Virus record (IMG/VR): IMGVR_UViG_3300044957_000296
Location: 1-46,754 of that record
Origin: a virus
DNA length: 46,754 nucleotides
Direction: 5' to 3' (one strand)
The notes below the pieces were generated by a model that ran no database searches, had not been told where the DNA came from, and saw only the letters and a program-made list of their open reading frames with translations. The first letter of the stretch is position 1. Each line of letters opens with the position of its first letter. Position numbers and translations under genes: made by a program. Positions 18,209 to 25,935 of this stretch are shown in pieces.

Positions 18209-18836
18209 TCTTCTGAAGCGCTATCGTGACATTTTCAATAATATAAGGATGTTCTTCCAACTTATATTTATCTAGTTTTTGACTATAGTCTTCCCATTCA
18301 AAAACATAATCAGCTTTAGCTCTCACTTTTGGATTATTAAATAATTCATGTTCATTTGGCGCCGCTTCATACACTTTTACAGGCTTAGTTGTACTAATTC
18401 TTCGTTTAGATGGTGCGGGTGACATCTGATATTTCGTTAAATGAATTAATTTACCATTCATTTTTCTTTGGAGCCAATTACACTCATCCTCTGGATAAAC
18501 ATCATATCTTATATCAGTAATAAAAATTACATCAGCTTTTAATGTACTTATACGAGTCTCAACTTTAGAAGTCCAATACTTACCTTCACTAATCTTTCTC
18601 ATCACATCGCCATAGGCAACAAGTAACGGACGAATAATGTTCTTTTCTTTAGTGTCTTCCGTAAAAACATTTATTCCGGTCTTTTCTTTAATAAGATCTT
18701 TTAAATCACTCTTTAATTCATACGCCAAAGCACATCTTTCAGTCTTTAATCCGTTAGCAGACAATATCCGTTGCGCAACTGTAGTAAATAAGTCTTTGCC
18801 ACTACGAGCTATACCACTAATTCCTATAATTTTCAT
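18195..18836 (-). CDS. Deoxynucleoside monophosphate kinase-like protein (T4 gp1-type)
   Basis: 213 aa with a P-loop at the very N-terminus, IIGISGIARSGKD (3-14), then RCALAYELKSDLKDLI and LLVAYGDVMRKI, followed by DVIFITDIRYDVYPEDE as the strand with an acidic pair. This order matches the phage dNMP kinases of the T4 gene 1 type, which phosphorylate dTMP, dGMP and modified dCMP. It follows the gp62-like gene by one base in the - strand operon, so nucleotide supply and replication genes are expressed together. Specificity cannot be read here. Confidence 0.75.
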   Translation of the reverse strand: MKIIGISGIARSGKDLFTTVAQRILSANGLKTERCALAYELKSDLKDLIKEKTGINVFTEDTKEKNIIRPLLVAYGDVMRKISEGKYWTSKVETRISTLKADVIFITDIRYDVYPEDECNWLQRKMNGKLIHLTKYQMSPAPSKRRISTTKPVKVYEAAPNEHELFNNPKVRAKADYVFEWEDYSQKLDKYKLEEHPYIIENVTIALQKINAI

Positions 18837-18837
18837 A

Positions 18838-19314
18838 TTATTTAAATAACTTTTCTATCTCTTTTTCACTATATCCATATCCTTCAACAAGTGATACTAG
18901 TTCTTTTATACCAACATCGTTCGTAATAAGTATATTATAATAATCGGTAGCATCTCTTTTACCTACACCAAACTTATTACAAATACATTCAAGTATCGTT
19001 TCATTTACATTTTCAGTACTTTTTTTAATGTACTTACAAAATTTACGACCTCTTGGAATTATATCAATCAATACTTTGTAAAATTGTTCTTCTGGAATAA
19101 CTTGAAAATATTTTGAAATTATCGACATCTCTTCAATTACATCACTATCCATACTCAGTATACGCACAAGCATATATTTGTTAAATGACTTCTTTTCTTC
19201 ATCCGTCAAATTAACATAATAATTAGGATCTTTAACCTCACGAATGTGATTTATATGATCGAATAATCCTTTAGTCTTTGTCTTTTCGATATCGGATGTT
19301 TTCTTTAACTTCAT
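18838..19314 (-). CDS. Clamp-loader small subunit (T4 gp62-like)
   Basis: 158 aa, close to T4 gp62 (187 aa). Recognised by NKYMLVRILSMD, EEQFYKVLIDIIPRGRKFCKYIK and ICNKFGVGKRDATDYYNIL, which align by eye with T4 gp62's 'KFMVENALS', '[20 protein letters not shown]' and 'LAKRYQVNTNDAINYKSIL'. In T4 gp62 pairs with gp44 to load the gp45 sliding clamp; those partners are not in this window. Its 5' end overlaps the membrane/coiled-coil gene upstream by 44 bp. Confidence 0.75.
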   Translation of the reverse strand: MKLKKTSDIEKTKTKGLFDHINHIREVKDPNYYVNLTDEEKKSFNKYMLVRILSMDSDVIEEMSIISKYFQVIPEEQFYKVLIDIIPRGRKFCKYIKKSTENVNETILECICNKFGVGKRDATDYYNILITNDVGIKELVSLVEGYGYSEKEIEKLFK

Positions 19315-19528
19315 TATTCATCGTTCTAACATTTTTCTTTAAAACCTCAACATCTTTTACAAGACGAGATAACTGTTCATTATACACTTCAAGTGCTTCA
19401 GACACTACAAGCATATTGTCATCAAGTTTCTTTAACAATCTAACGAACAAATAGATATTAATTAAAGAAAATGTGGTTGCCAGTCCTACTAGCAACCACA
19501 TCCAAACCAAATTATGGTTTTCGTTCAT
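19271..19528 (-). CDS. Small membrane-anchored coiled-coil protein
   Basis: 85 aa: short N-terminus, one membrane segment (LVWMWLLVGLATTFSLINIYLFV, ~residues 7-29) and a heptad-rich helix to the end (VVSEALEVYNEQLSRLVKDVEVLKKNV). One N-terminal anchor plus a coiled coil could suit a spanin-like or scaffold role, but no family is recognised. It overlaps the gp62-like gene and lies 9 bp downstream of the small basic gene. Confidence 0.55.
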   Translation of the reverse strand: MNENHNLVWMWLLVGLATTFSLINIYLFVRLLKKLDDNMLVVSEALEVYNEQLSRLVKDVEVLKKNVRTMNNEVKENIRYRKDKD

Positions 19529-19537
19529 TCGTAACGA

Positions 19538-19750
19538 TTAGGCGCGGGTAGTACGGGTACCAGCAGCGAGAACCTCACGGAGAGCATTAATCTGACGACC
19601 GGTGAGATCGACACGAGCGTTACCAGCGCGGAGGGTTAATCGAGACGCCTTCTTAGCCTTCAGAAACGGAGTAGAGAGATAAATCTCAACGCCACTGGTG
19701 TTATGGCCGACGAAGTTAGTCTTGTTACGAGCATTTTTACGAGTATACAT
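19538..19750 (-). CDS. Small basic protein of unusual base composition
   Basis: 70 aa, strongly basic, starting MYTRKNARNKTNFVGHNTSG and ending ALREVLAAGTRTTRA. The gene is clearly more GC-rich than its surroundings, using codons such as CGC, GCG, CTC and ACC. It has a full sigma-70-like promoter (TTGACA-N17-TAATAT), a leader of about 55 nt with an AAGGA-like ribosome site and a small inverted repeat. These traits suggest strong early expression of a nucleic-acid-binding or host-takeover protein, but I recognise no family. Confidence 0.65.
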   Translation of the reverse strand: MYTRKNARNKTNFVGHNTSGVEIYLSTPFLKAKKASRLTLRAGNARVDLTGRQINALREVLAAGTRTTRA

Positions 19751-19785
19751 ATATACTTTCCTTTTATTTTTTTTTTGTTTGTTTC

Positions 19786-19802
19786 GTTAGTGTGTTACTA
19801 AC
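19786..19802. repeat. Inverted repeat in the leader of the small basic gene
   Basis: gttagt-gtgtt-actaac: two 6-bp arms around a 5-nt loop, in the leader between promoter and start codon. Could be an operator or a 5' RNA hairpin. Confidence 0.4.
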
Positions 19803-19810
19803 TTAAATTT

Positions 19811-19839
19811 ATATTACAACATCTTTACCAATCTGTCAA
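19811..19839 (-). promoter_or_regulatory. Sigma-70-like promoter for the small basic gene
   Basis: On the - strand TTGACA (19839-19834), 17-nt spacer, TAATAT (19816-19811). Confidence 0.75.
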
Positions 19840-19851
19840 TAACTTTTTTGA

Positions 19852-20763
19852 TTAAATTTTATATTCAGTCTCAAATCGTTCAATGGCATAGTCTTTCGCC
19901 TTGAACTCAAATTCAAAGTCTACATCCAAATCAACATATTCACTAGGCAGTTCACGAACATAATTACCGTGTGCTCTGGGGTTACGGTTATTCGGGTCGT
20001 TATCGCTAAAGTGAAACAACGGTCGATAGTTTTGCCAAGTACTACAAGCTAAGTTTACAGCTTTTTTAGCCGTCAACTTACCACTATTACACCGAAAATG
20101 GAGGTTGTCGTACACGATAGGTATTCCGGTTTTTGAATAAATATAATCATACAACTCTTCTATATTCCAACTATTAAGTTTGTCTTCGTTTTCGAGGGTC
20201 AGCCTAGACCGTACACTGTGAGAAAGTGTGTTATATACATCAATAAAACGAAAGGCGATGTCTTTAAGGTTACCTTTATAACAGTTCATATGAATATTGA
20301 TAGGAGCCTCATAACTTTGAGGTAGTCCCAACATATCCATCATTTTAGCATGCATGTTAAGTTCTTCAATAGATTTCTTAACTACATTATTATTTGCACT
20401 AGCAGGCACAACAAATTGATCCGGATGAGTACTACACCTTATCTTGTTTTCCTTGATAATTTTAGCACACAATGTAAACTCGTTTTGTATAGCCTTGTAA
20501 TTATAAGTGTTTTCCAACAACAAATTAGCTTCTGGAAGAGTTTCCAATGGCATCATGCCACTTGTTACTCGATAATTCCACTTGTGTAAAGCACAATATT
20601 CCAATGTCTTACGAGTAACATACACATTATTAAGTGTTCTATCAGCTACAATTTTTTCAGCTTCTTTACGATTAAGTGCAAAAAACCTCGTCTTTGTTAT
20701 TGTAGACGCTTTAATACCTTGTTCTTGTAACTTGAGTGAAATGCAACACAGAGATTTATTCAT
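19852..20763 (-). CDS. uvsE: UV damage endonuclease (UvdE/UvsE family)
   Basis: Nicks DNA 5' to UV photoproducts, starting excision repair without UvrABC. Family motifs in order: WNYRVTSGMMP (62-72), STHPDQFVVP (111-120, metal-binding His), INIHMNCYKG (155-164), LTLENEDK (188-195, metal-binding Glu), GIPIVYDNLHF (213-223, metal-binding Asp and His) and HFSDNDP. At 303 aa it is the usual length. I place the start at 20763 because the alternative ATG at 20781 lies inside a strong promoter whose -10 ends six bases before 20763; the message would be leaderless. A phage UV endonuclease suggests exposure to sunlight. Confidence 0.88.
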   Translation of the reverse strand: MNKSLCCISLKLQEQGIKASTITKTRFFALNRKEAEKIVADRTLNNVYVTRKTLEYCALHKWNYRVTSGMMPLETLPEANLLLENTYNYKAIQNEFTLCAKIIKENKIRCSTHPDQFVVPASANNNVVKKSIEELNMHAKMMDMLGLPQSYEAPINIHMNCYKGNLKDIAFRFIDVYNTLSHSVRSRLTLENEDKLNSWNIEELYDYIYSKTGIPIVYDNLHFRCNSGKLTAKKAVNLACSTWQNYRPLFHFSDNDPNNRNPRAHGNYVRELPSEYVDLDVDFEFEFKAKDYAIERFETEYKI

Positions 20764-20769
20764 ACTAAT

Positions 20770-20798
20770 ATTATAACACACTCTATATAGAAAGTCAA
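20770..20798 (-). promoter_or_regulatory. Promoter for uvsE, leaderless geometry
   Basis: TTGACT (20798-20793), 17-nt spacer, perfect TATAAT (20775-20770), then six bases to ATG (20763). Transcription would begin at about the A of the start codon. Confidence 0.78.
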
Positions 20799-20801
20799 AG
20801 A

Positions 20802-21986
20802 TTATCGGCCCACTTCTTTGAAGTAGTGCAATTTGGCTTCATCATAACTCATTCCAATCATTTTATTATAAAAATGAATATCGGTCTTCAAATTACCTTC
20901 TGACTTTAATTTCTTATATCTTTCTACGGCTTTAGGCTTCCACCAATCGGTAACCCCCTTTACATCATTGGTGTACAGTTCTTTCATCTTTAACTGTCCA
21001 TCGTCGATTTTATTTTGAAGATACTCTTTAGTGTTGTCATAGAAACAACTGTAATATACGCCTCGTTCATATCCATGTTGATATGCACTTTGTTTAATTC
21101 CACACTTATTAAAAATCATGGATATTACCCTAGATTTAGCGCCAGTTACAGGTCCTGATACTCCTTCTCGTTGAGTCATGGCTTCATCATACTTTTCACT
21201 AAAATTCTCCTTAATCCATTCGTGCCACACTTTATAAAGGTCTTCATCAGGTTTAATTGCAATTTTTCCAGCACTTGATCCACATTTGTGCCACCACTTC
21301 AAGCTGTTGTACATACTGTAGCTACCATACAAACTAGTGGTGGTCATTCCTACTAATGTTTGATTATACAACTTCTTCCACAAATTTCTGACCGCAGATG
21401 TAGTAATCATAGCGGCAACCAATTTACCGCCCAAAAAGTTATATCCAATTGGTTGTGTACTCATAATACAACTACCAATTGCACTATGCGCCAACTTTTT
21501 ATCTTTGATTTTGTTATCGGTAGACCAACCAATATAAGTGTCACGATCATTAATTGAAATAACATCACTGGATACGCTGATTACTCCAATATATCGTGGA
21601 TTGTCCACATTTCCATCTGTAATCAAAAACTTTAAAAATCTGCCGGGGGTTTGATCAAACCTCATAGTATGACCAAATACTCGCAGTGTAGTCCAATCAT
21701 CATTTAACAATTTATTATCTATATGTACAAGTGTAGGATTACACTGTTCAATTTCCTTTATAGTTAAAGATTCATCGTTAAAATCGGTTGGGGTCCAAAT
21801 CTTAGCTTTTACAGTGTTGGCTTTTACCGAATCATCTGAATATGATTGTATTTCTTGCCATTTCTTATAAAATGTCTGTTCCTCGACAGACATGGCTTTG
21901 AGCGTATCTAAGTTTTGAATCAATTTTCGTTTATTGGTTTCAAAATCAAATGCTTCTACTCCGAAAAATTCTTGTAATGCATCCAT
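20802..21986 (-). CDS. DruA/DUF4338 homologue (Druantia anti-phage component family)
   Basis: 394 aa. The signature region of DUF4338 is intact: RYIGVISVSSDVISINDRDTYIGW (131-154), STQPIGYNFLGGKLVA (176-191), then LVGMTTTSLYGSYSMYNSLKWW (211-232) and KCGSSAGK (234-241). DruA of bacterial Druantia defence systems carries this domain; its chemistry is not settled. No druB-E genes are seen nearby, so this is a solitary phage copy, perhaps a counter-defence decoy, an inter-phage weapon or a DNA-processing enzyme. It has its own promoter with the same leaderless spacing as uvsE. Confidence 0.8.
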   Translation of the reverse strand: MDALQEFFGVEAFDFETNKRKLIQNLDTLKAMSVEEQTFYKKWQEIQSYSDDSVKANTVKAKIWTPTDFNDESLTIKEIEQCNPTLVHIDNKLLNDDWTTLRVFGHTMRFDQTPGRFLKFLITDGNVDNPRYIGVISVSSDVISINDRDTYIGWSTDNKIKDKKLAHSAIGSCIMSTQPIGYNFLGGKLVAAMITTSAVRNLWKKLYNQTLVGMTTTSLYGSYSMYNSLKWWHKCGSSAGKIAIKPDEDLYKVWHEWIKENFSEKYDEAMTQREGVSGPVTGAKSRVISMIFNKCGIKQSAYQHGYERGVYYSCFYDNTKEYLQNKIDDGQLKMKELYTNDVKGVTDWWKPKAVERYKKLKSEGNLKTDIHFYNKMIGMSYDEAKLHYFKEVGR

Positions 21987-21992
21987 ATATAT

Positions 21993-22020
21993 ACTATATC
22001 ATGACCTTTAAAAAACTCAA
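21993..22020 (-). promoter_or_regulatory. Promoter for the druA-like gene, leaderless geometry
   Basis: TTGAGT (22020-22015), 16-nt spacer, TATAGT (21998-21993), six bases to ATG at 21986. The -35 region lies inside the start of the small divergent gene. Confidence 0.55.
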
Positions 22021-22240
22021 TCCAAAAGAATCAATATTTTATGTTCTAGAACTTTCTACGACAGAATTTGCAATTTACGATAATAACTTTGATGTTCCCA
22101 TTTATTATGGAAAATGGAATATGGTTGAGGGCATCATGAAAAGTATAAAAGAACACAATAAAAATTCCTCAATATATTATTATATAAAAGAAAAAAACGG
22201 ACCCATGAAATTGGATCCGCAGTGGTCTTACAACATTTAA
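22001..22240 (+). CDS. Small hypothetical protein, divergent from the druA-like gene
   Basis: 79 aa starting MTFKKLNPKESIFYVLEL and ending LDPQWSYNI. An earlier ATG (21950) would overlap the druA-like gene's start, so 22001 is preferred. It is a lone + strand gene in a - strand region and it fills the gap between its neighbours precisely. It has plausible amphipathic composition but no recognised family. The druA-like promoter overlaps its first codons. Confidence 0.5.
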   Translation: MTFKKLNPKESIFYVLELSTTEFAIYDNNFDVPIYYGKWNMVEGIMKSIKEHNKNSSIYYYIKEKNGPMKLDPQWSYNI

Positions 22241-22247
22241 GTAAATA

Positions 22248-22622
22248 TTAAGCAACAGTTCGTTGACGCATATCAACATCCATTGTAATGACAGCGGGAT
22301 TTGATGTTTGGGTTTTGTTAGAGTCAACCTTGAGTACATTGACAACCAAACTATCTTTTAGAATGACTTCCCTAGACTTAGCTTCATCAATATGAGCCTC
22401 TGTAGGAGTGCCGTGTACAAATACACTTGTTGGACGACCCTTACCGTTATGCAACACACCTACATCATTTACCTCTCCAGATTCAAGTGCCTTCTTGAGA
22501 CGAACTCGTAGAGTAATCTCCACGAAGTCAGGATTTGCGGCGTTCAACTCTTTAATAGTAAAAATGTCAGTTGGCCAAGTTACAGTTAGGTTAGTCTTGT
22601 TCTTGCGATCAGTCTTCTTCAT
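22248..22622 (-). CDS. Hypothetical protein, 124 aa
   Basis: Begins with a basic MKKTDRKNKTNLTVTWP and continues IFTIKELNAANPDFVEITLRVRLKKALESGE, followed by GRPTSVFVHGTPTEA; the segment IKELNAANP looks like the start of a helix-turn-helix, but I recognise no family. Preceded by a perfect promoter and an AAGGA ribosome site, so it is a genuine, probably early gene. Confidence 0.65.
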   Translation of the reverse strand: MKKTDRKNKTNLTVTWPTDIFTIKELNAANPDFVEITLRVRLKKALESGEVNDVGVLHNGKGRPTSVFVHGTPTEAHIDEAKSREVILKDSLVVNVLKVDSNKTQTSNPAVITMDVDMRQRTVA

Positions 22623-22680
22623 TTTATTTTTTCCTTATTATTTTGTTTATGTTTTTTAGGTAGTAATTACCCACAAATAT

Positions 22681-22708
22681 ATTATAACACAGGTATGTTA
22701 TGTGTCAA
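22681..22708 (-). promoter_or_regulatory. Perfect sigma-70-like promoter
   Basis: TTGACA (22708-22703), 16-nt spacer, TATAAT (22686-22681). It overlaps the 3' end of the VWA gene and serves the 124-aa gene through a leader of about 50 nt containing AAGGA. Confidence 0.8.
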
Positions 22709-24845
22709 GCGATTCCATCATCTTTTTATTCAAAGTTCCAGCGATTTGAATAATATTATCTACATTGATGAAATTAGAATCCTCACCATACATGGTACGA
22801 AATAGCTCTTTACTATTTGGATTAAAATAATTATCCGAAATAAAATAGCTAATTACATTATAACCAGCATTGCGAATTTTCTTAACTTGGGTCTGTGTAT
22901 GAGTTGCTGCCGAGAGACCACTATAACTAATAGAGGTGGTACCGACATTATATGAAAAATATGGTTCACCATCACTAAGATTTACAAAATAATTGTTTGC
23001 ATCGTTAGAGAAAGTTGACAAATGTTTCATAATTGCTTCAAAACACAATCCTTCAGGAGTCACCGCTGTTGCAGTTAGATATGGAAACAGATTACGAATC
23101 TTACTAAACTTGTCTACTTTGGAATCGTATCCAATCAAGATATACGGATTCTTACCCGTAGTTGTTCTAAAACTAATGGTTAGATTTACATTATCCAACA
23201 TAGACGCAGCCTTAGCAATAGCAACACATAAACGAATTGCCTTGTCCCACTTATGTCCAGACATGCTTGAGCTAGCATCTACACTGATATGAAAATTAAT
23301 CTTCTTATACTTCTCGGTAAGAGTTGTATAGAAAATATTCTCGTCACTAAATCCCAATTCGTGAATCAATCGTTTATCTAGTTTCCCAGTATAACGACGA
23401 GAAAACTTATGTGTATTAATTTCATTTCGAACTTGTAGACGACGGCCGAGCTTGGTGCCCATAATAATACCAGCATTTACATTTGTGAGATGACGCTTAT
23501 ATGTATCGGTGTTATTGTTTCCAATATACATTGGACATTCCTCGGACATCAAAAGTTCCTTGGTCATGTTCTTGACAACAATACATTCAACGCCGCCAAT
23601 TACTCCATAATTTTTAGCATATTCTTGTGCAACATCTACGATCTCAACCTTGCTCTTTTCAAGAATATCCAAAAGGTCTTTTTCTTTCGTGGTAACCTTT
23701 TTCTTCTTAATAGATCCCTTCAAGAACTCCTTTTGCTTTTCAAAAGCCTTCTTGATTTTTGATAGCTTGGTTTTGCTTACCTTTTTATCTTCGCCAATAT
23801 TGTCAATAATCTTATCGTTCTGCGTTGTAGCAACCGCAGATTCAGTACCTCCAAGTAAATCATCTAGACCAGAACTTGAAGAATCTGCGTTACTTACGTC
23901 TCCAGATTGATTTGAATTTTGTTCAACGGAAATTCCAACGCTTTCAGATTCTCCATCTTGGCCAGTTTGGTTTGAAGGTTCACCGTTTCCAGAATCACCT
24001 TCTCCATCAGATCCAGCAGAGGACTTTTTGATTTTATTAATATCACTAAACTCCGTGACGTTTTTGAACACAATTTCAGCAATCTGGAATGCCACATCAA
24101 GTCTGTCAGAAGGTTTCTCCAAACGCTTAATATTGCTCAAATCTAGAATCTTGGCAATGTCATAAAGACCTGGCAATACCCTTAGATTTGTATCTGGATT
24201 AGTTAAATTGATAATACGAAACATGTATGATTCCACACTAAGGGTCTTGTATAGATCACTCTGCAATGCATCAGTAATTACTTTAGAATTAAAATACTCA
24301 TCGTATAGTGCATCATAATACCCCCGATAACCCGGAGCGTTTTCGTGTACAGTATAATCAATATACCGATCTTCAACATAATTGTAAATATCTTTACATA
24401 CAGTGCCAACCGTGTCCTTGCTGATATTCAGCTTTTCGGTGTAATTGTAAATACTACGAGGTACTTTCATCCAAACTGTCTTAAACAGTTCAAAGTCACT
24501 GTATTTAATATGACTACTTTCATGCAGCGCCAGTCCAACTGCTACATCAAAGTTGTCTTTTTTAGTAATGTCGCTACTCAAGTATACAACGCTACCATCT
24601 GTGCAGTTGACATTGCTATCGTTGAACATTACAGGTACATTTTTACCCGTAAGAATTGCGACATAATTTGCCACAGCACGACGAGCCGATGATAGACGAA
24701 TTAGCTTACGAGTGCGTTCCGATTGAAGAAAATCTTTATCATTACCATCGTCAGTAGAATCGTCAACATTTTCAGACAATGTGGGATCTTCAATAAAGTC
24801 CCAATCATCGTACTCTGTCATCCAGAAATCGCTATGATTGCTCAT
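22698..24845 (-). CDS. VWA-domain protein with HExxH motif (CobT-like partner of MoxR ATPase)
   Basis: 715 aa. The N-terminal part has a zinc-metallopeptidase-like HESSH in VGLALHESSHIKYSDF (104-119). A long Ser/Asp/Gly-rich low-complexity linker follows (~280-360), then a basic coiled segment. The C-terminal von Willebrand A domain (from ~515) has the MIDAS motif DASSSMSG, TAVTPEG and NLSDGEP. VWA proteins of this kind pair with MoxR/CobS AAA+ ATPases, encoded immediately upstream here; T4-like phages of aquatic bacteria often carry cobS/cobT-like genes. The real role is probably remodelling or processing of a protein complex rather than cobalt chelation; this is inference. Confidence 0.8.
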   Translation of the reverse strand: MSNHSDFWMTEYDDWDFIEDPTLSENVDDSTDDGNDKDFLQSERTRKLIRLSSARRAVANYVAILTGKNVPVMFNDSNVNCTDGSVVYLSSDITKKDNFDVAVGLALHESSHIKYSDFELFKTVWMKVPRSIYNYTEKLNISKDTVGTVCKDIYNYVEDRYIDYTVHENAPGYRGYYDALYDEYFNSKVITDALQSDLYKTLSVESYMFRIINLTNPDTNLRVLPGLYDIAKILDLSNIKRLEKPSDRLDVAFQIAEIVFKNVTEFSDINKIKKSSAGSDGEGDSGNGEPSNQTGQDGESESVGISVEQNSNQSGDVSNADSSSSGLDDLLGGTESAVATTQNDKIIDNIGEDKKVSKTKLSKIKKAFEKQKEFLKGSIKKKKVTTKEKDLLDILEKSKVEIVDVAQEYAKNYGVIGGVECIVVKNMTKELLMSEECPMYIGNNNTDTYKRHLTNVNAGIIMGTKLGRRLQVRNEINTHKFSRRYTGKLDKRLIHELGFSDENIFYTTLTEKYKKINFHISVDASSSMSGHKWDKAIRLCVAIAKAASMLDNVNLTISFRTTTGKNPYILIGYDSKVDKFSKIRNLFPYLTATAVTPEGLCFEAIMKHLSTFSNDANNYFVNLSDGEPYFSYNVGTTSISYSGLSAATHTQTQVKKIRNAGYNVISYFISDNYFNPNSKELFRTMYGEDSNFINVDNIIQIAGTLNKKMMESLDT

Positions 24846-24864
24846 ATAGTATTATGGTTAATTA

Positions 24865-25833
24865 TTAAAAAGGAGGCTGATCAGACTTCAGCGGATCATT
24901 GAATAGATTGTCTTTAGATTCAACCTTTACATACTTTTGAACCAATTGCTTGATATAAGTACGCTCACTATCTACGCCACCATCTTCACTAAAGTTGGGA
25001 TAGATGGTAGTTTCAGCAATTTCCATAAGATTAAATCCGTCAACAATAAGTTCAGCAATTTCAACTGTGGTACGAGTTGGAATAAAATTAGTCAACTTAC
25101 TATCATCTTGCTTAACCTGTTTGCGAGTATGGTCAGAAATCTCACATACAGCCTTCAATACTTGGAGGTGTGAATCATCTGAAATATTGAACCGTGACTT
25201 AAGAAGGTTATATTCGCTATCTACGTCAAGAGGACTCATTTCAATTTTTACAGGAAAACGGCTAAGCAAAGCACGATCCATAACACGGGTAGCGGTATAT
25301 TCGTTACCAACATTTGCAGTAGCAATAAAAGTGACTCCCCCCGCAACCTTTACAACTTCGTTATCTTCCTTTTCATCCAAACGAAGATACCGTTGAAGAT
25401 CATCAAGTACGGTCATAAGAATATTTACACCATCGTGATGAGCACGACTAATTTCATCCAGAAGAATGATAGCGTTAGGTGTACGAATAGCCTTAACGAA
25501 ACTAGACTCCTTAAATAGTGTGCCAGTACTCTTGTCAAAGTGAGTATTTCCAATAAGAGCAGACCGTGCATCTTGTGTAGCACCTAGATTAAAATAGAAA
25601 AATGAGGATTCCTTATTAAGTACCTTGGCAACAGTTTGAGCAGCTAGAGTCTTACCACAACCAGTAGGTCCAAGTAGAAGAATATTCTTTCCACGAAGAG
25701 CGGAACGAACCATATACTTCCACTTAAGATCATCCATAATCAGTGATGTCGGACGAAGGTTGATACAAGTATCAAGATACTGCTTGATGTCTAGATTTGA
25801 AACGGTGAGTTTTGCTGATGTTTTGTTCTTCAT
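24865..25833 (-). CDS. MoxR/CobS-like AAA+ ATPase
   Basis: 322 aa. Walker A GPTGCGKT (55-62), Walker B AIILLDEISRA (121-131), sensor 1 FIATANVGNEYT and an arginine-finger region RVMDRALLSRFP follow the MoxR order. MoxR ATPases act as chaperone-like remodellers with a VWA partner, here the next gene (19 bp downstream). A TTGACA-N16-TAAGAT promoter precedes it, directly after a terminator, so the ATPase and VWA genes form their own transcription unit. Confidence 0.87.
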   Translation of the reverse strand: MKNKTSAKLTVSNLDIKQYLDTCINLRPTSLIMDDLKWKYMVRSALRGKNILLLGPTGCGKTLAAQTVAKVLNKESSFFYFNLGATQDARSALIGNTHFDKSTGTLFKESSFVKAIRTPNAIILLDEISRAHHDGVNILMTVLDDLQRYLRLDEKEDNEVVKVAGGVTFIATANVGNEYTATRVMDRALLSRFPVKIEMSPLDVDSEYNLLKSRFNISDDSHLQVLKAVCEISDHTRKQVKQDDSKLTNFIPTRTTVEIAELIVDGFNLMEIAETTIYPNFSEDGGVDSERTYIKQLVQKYVKVESKDNLFNDPLKSDQPPF

Positions 25834-25852
25834 ATATTTAAACTATACCTTA

Positions 25853-25880
25853 ATCTTATCAGACCTTTTTACAATGTCAA
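25853..25880 (-). promoter_or_regulatory. Promoter for the MoxR-VWA pair
   Basis: TTGACA (25880-25875), 16-nt spacer, TAAGAT (25858-25853), about 20 bases before the ATG at 25833. TATAGT at 25847-25842 is an alternative -10. Confidence 0.65.
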
Positions 25881-25890
25881 CCCCAAAAAT

Positions 25891-25917
25891 AAAAAAACCG
25901 TCAGATTTCTCTGACGG
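25891..25917 (-). terminator. Rho-independent terminator after the exported-protein gene
   Basis: On the - strand CCGTCAGA-GAAA-TCTGACGG (25917-25898), an 8-bp perfect stem, followed by seven T (25897-25891). It lies directly downstream of the exported-protein gene and directly upstream of the MoxR promoter. Confidence 0.9.
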
Positions 25918-25935
25918 CTATTTGTTTAAATATTA

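Noticed and set aside
23490-23910. Hydrophobic + strand ORFs opposite the VWA gene
   Set aside because: Complement of Lys/Glu-rich codons gives Phe/Leu-rich frames; no start signals and fully inside a well-supported gene.
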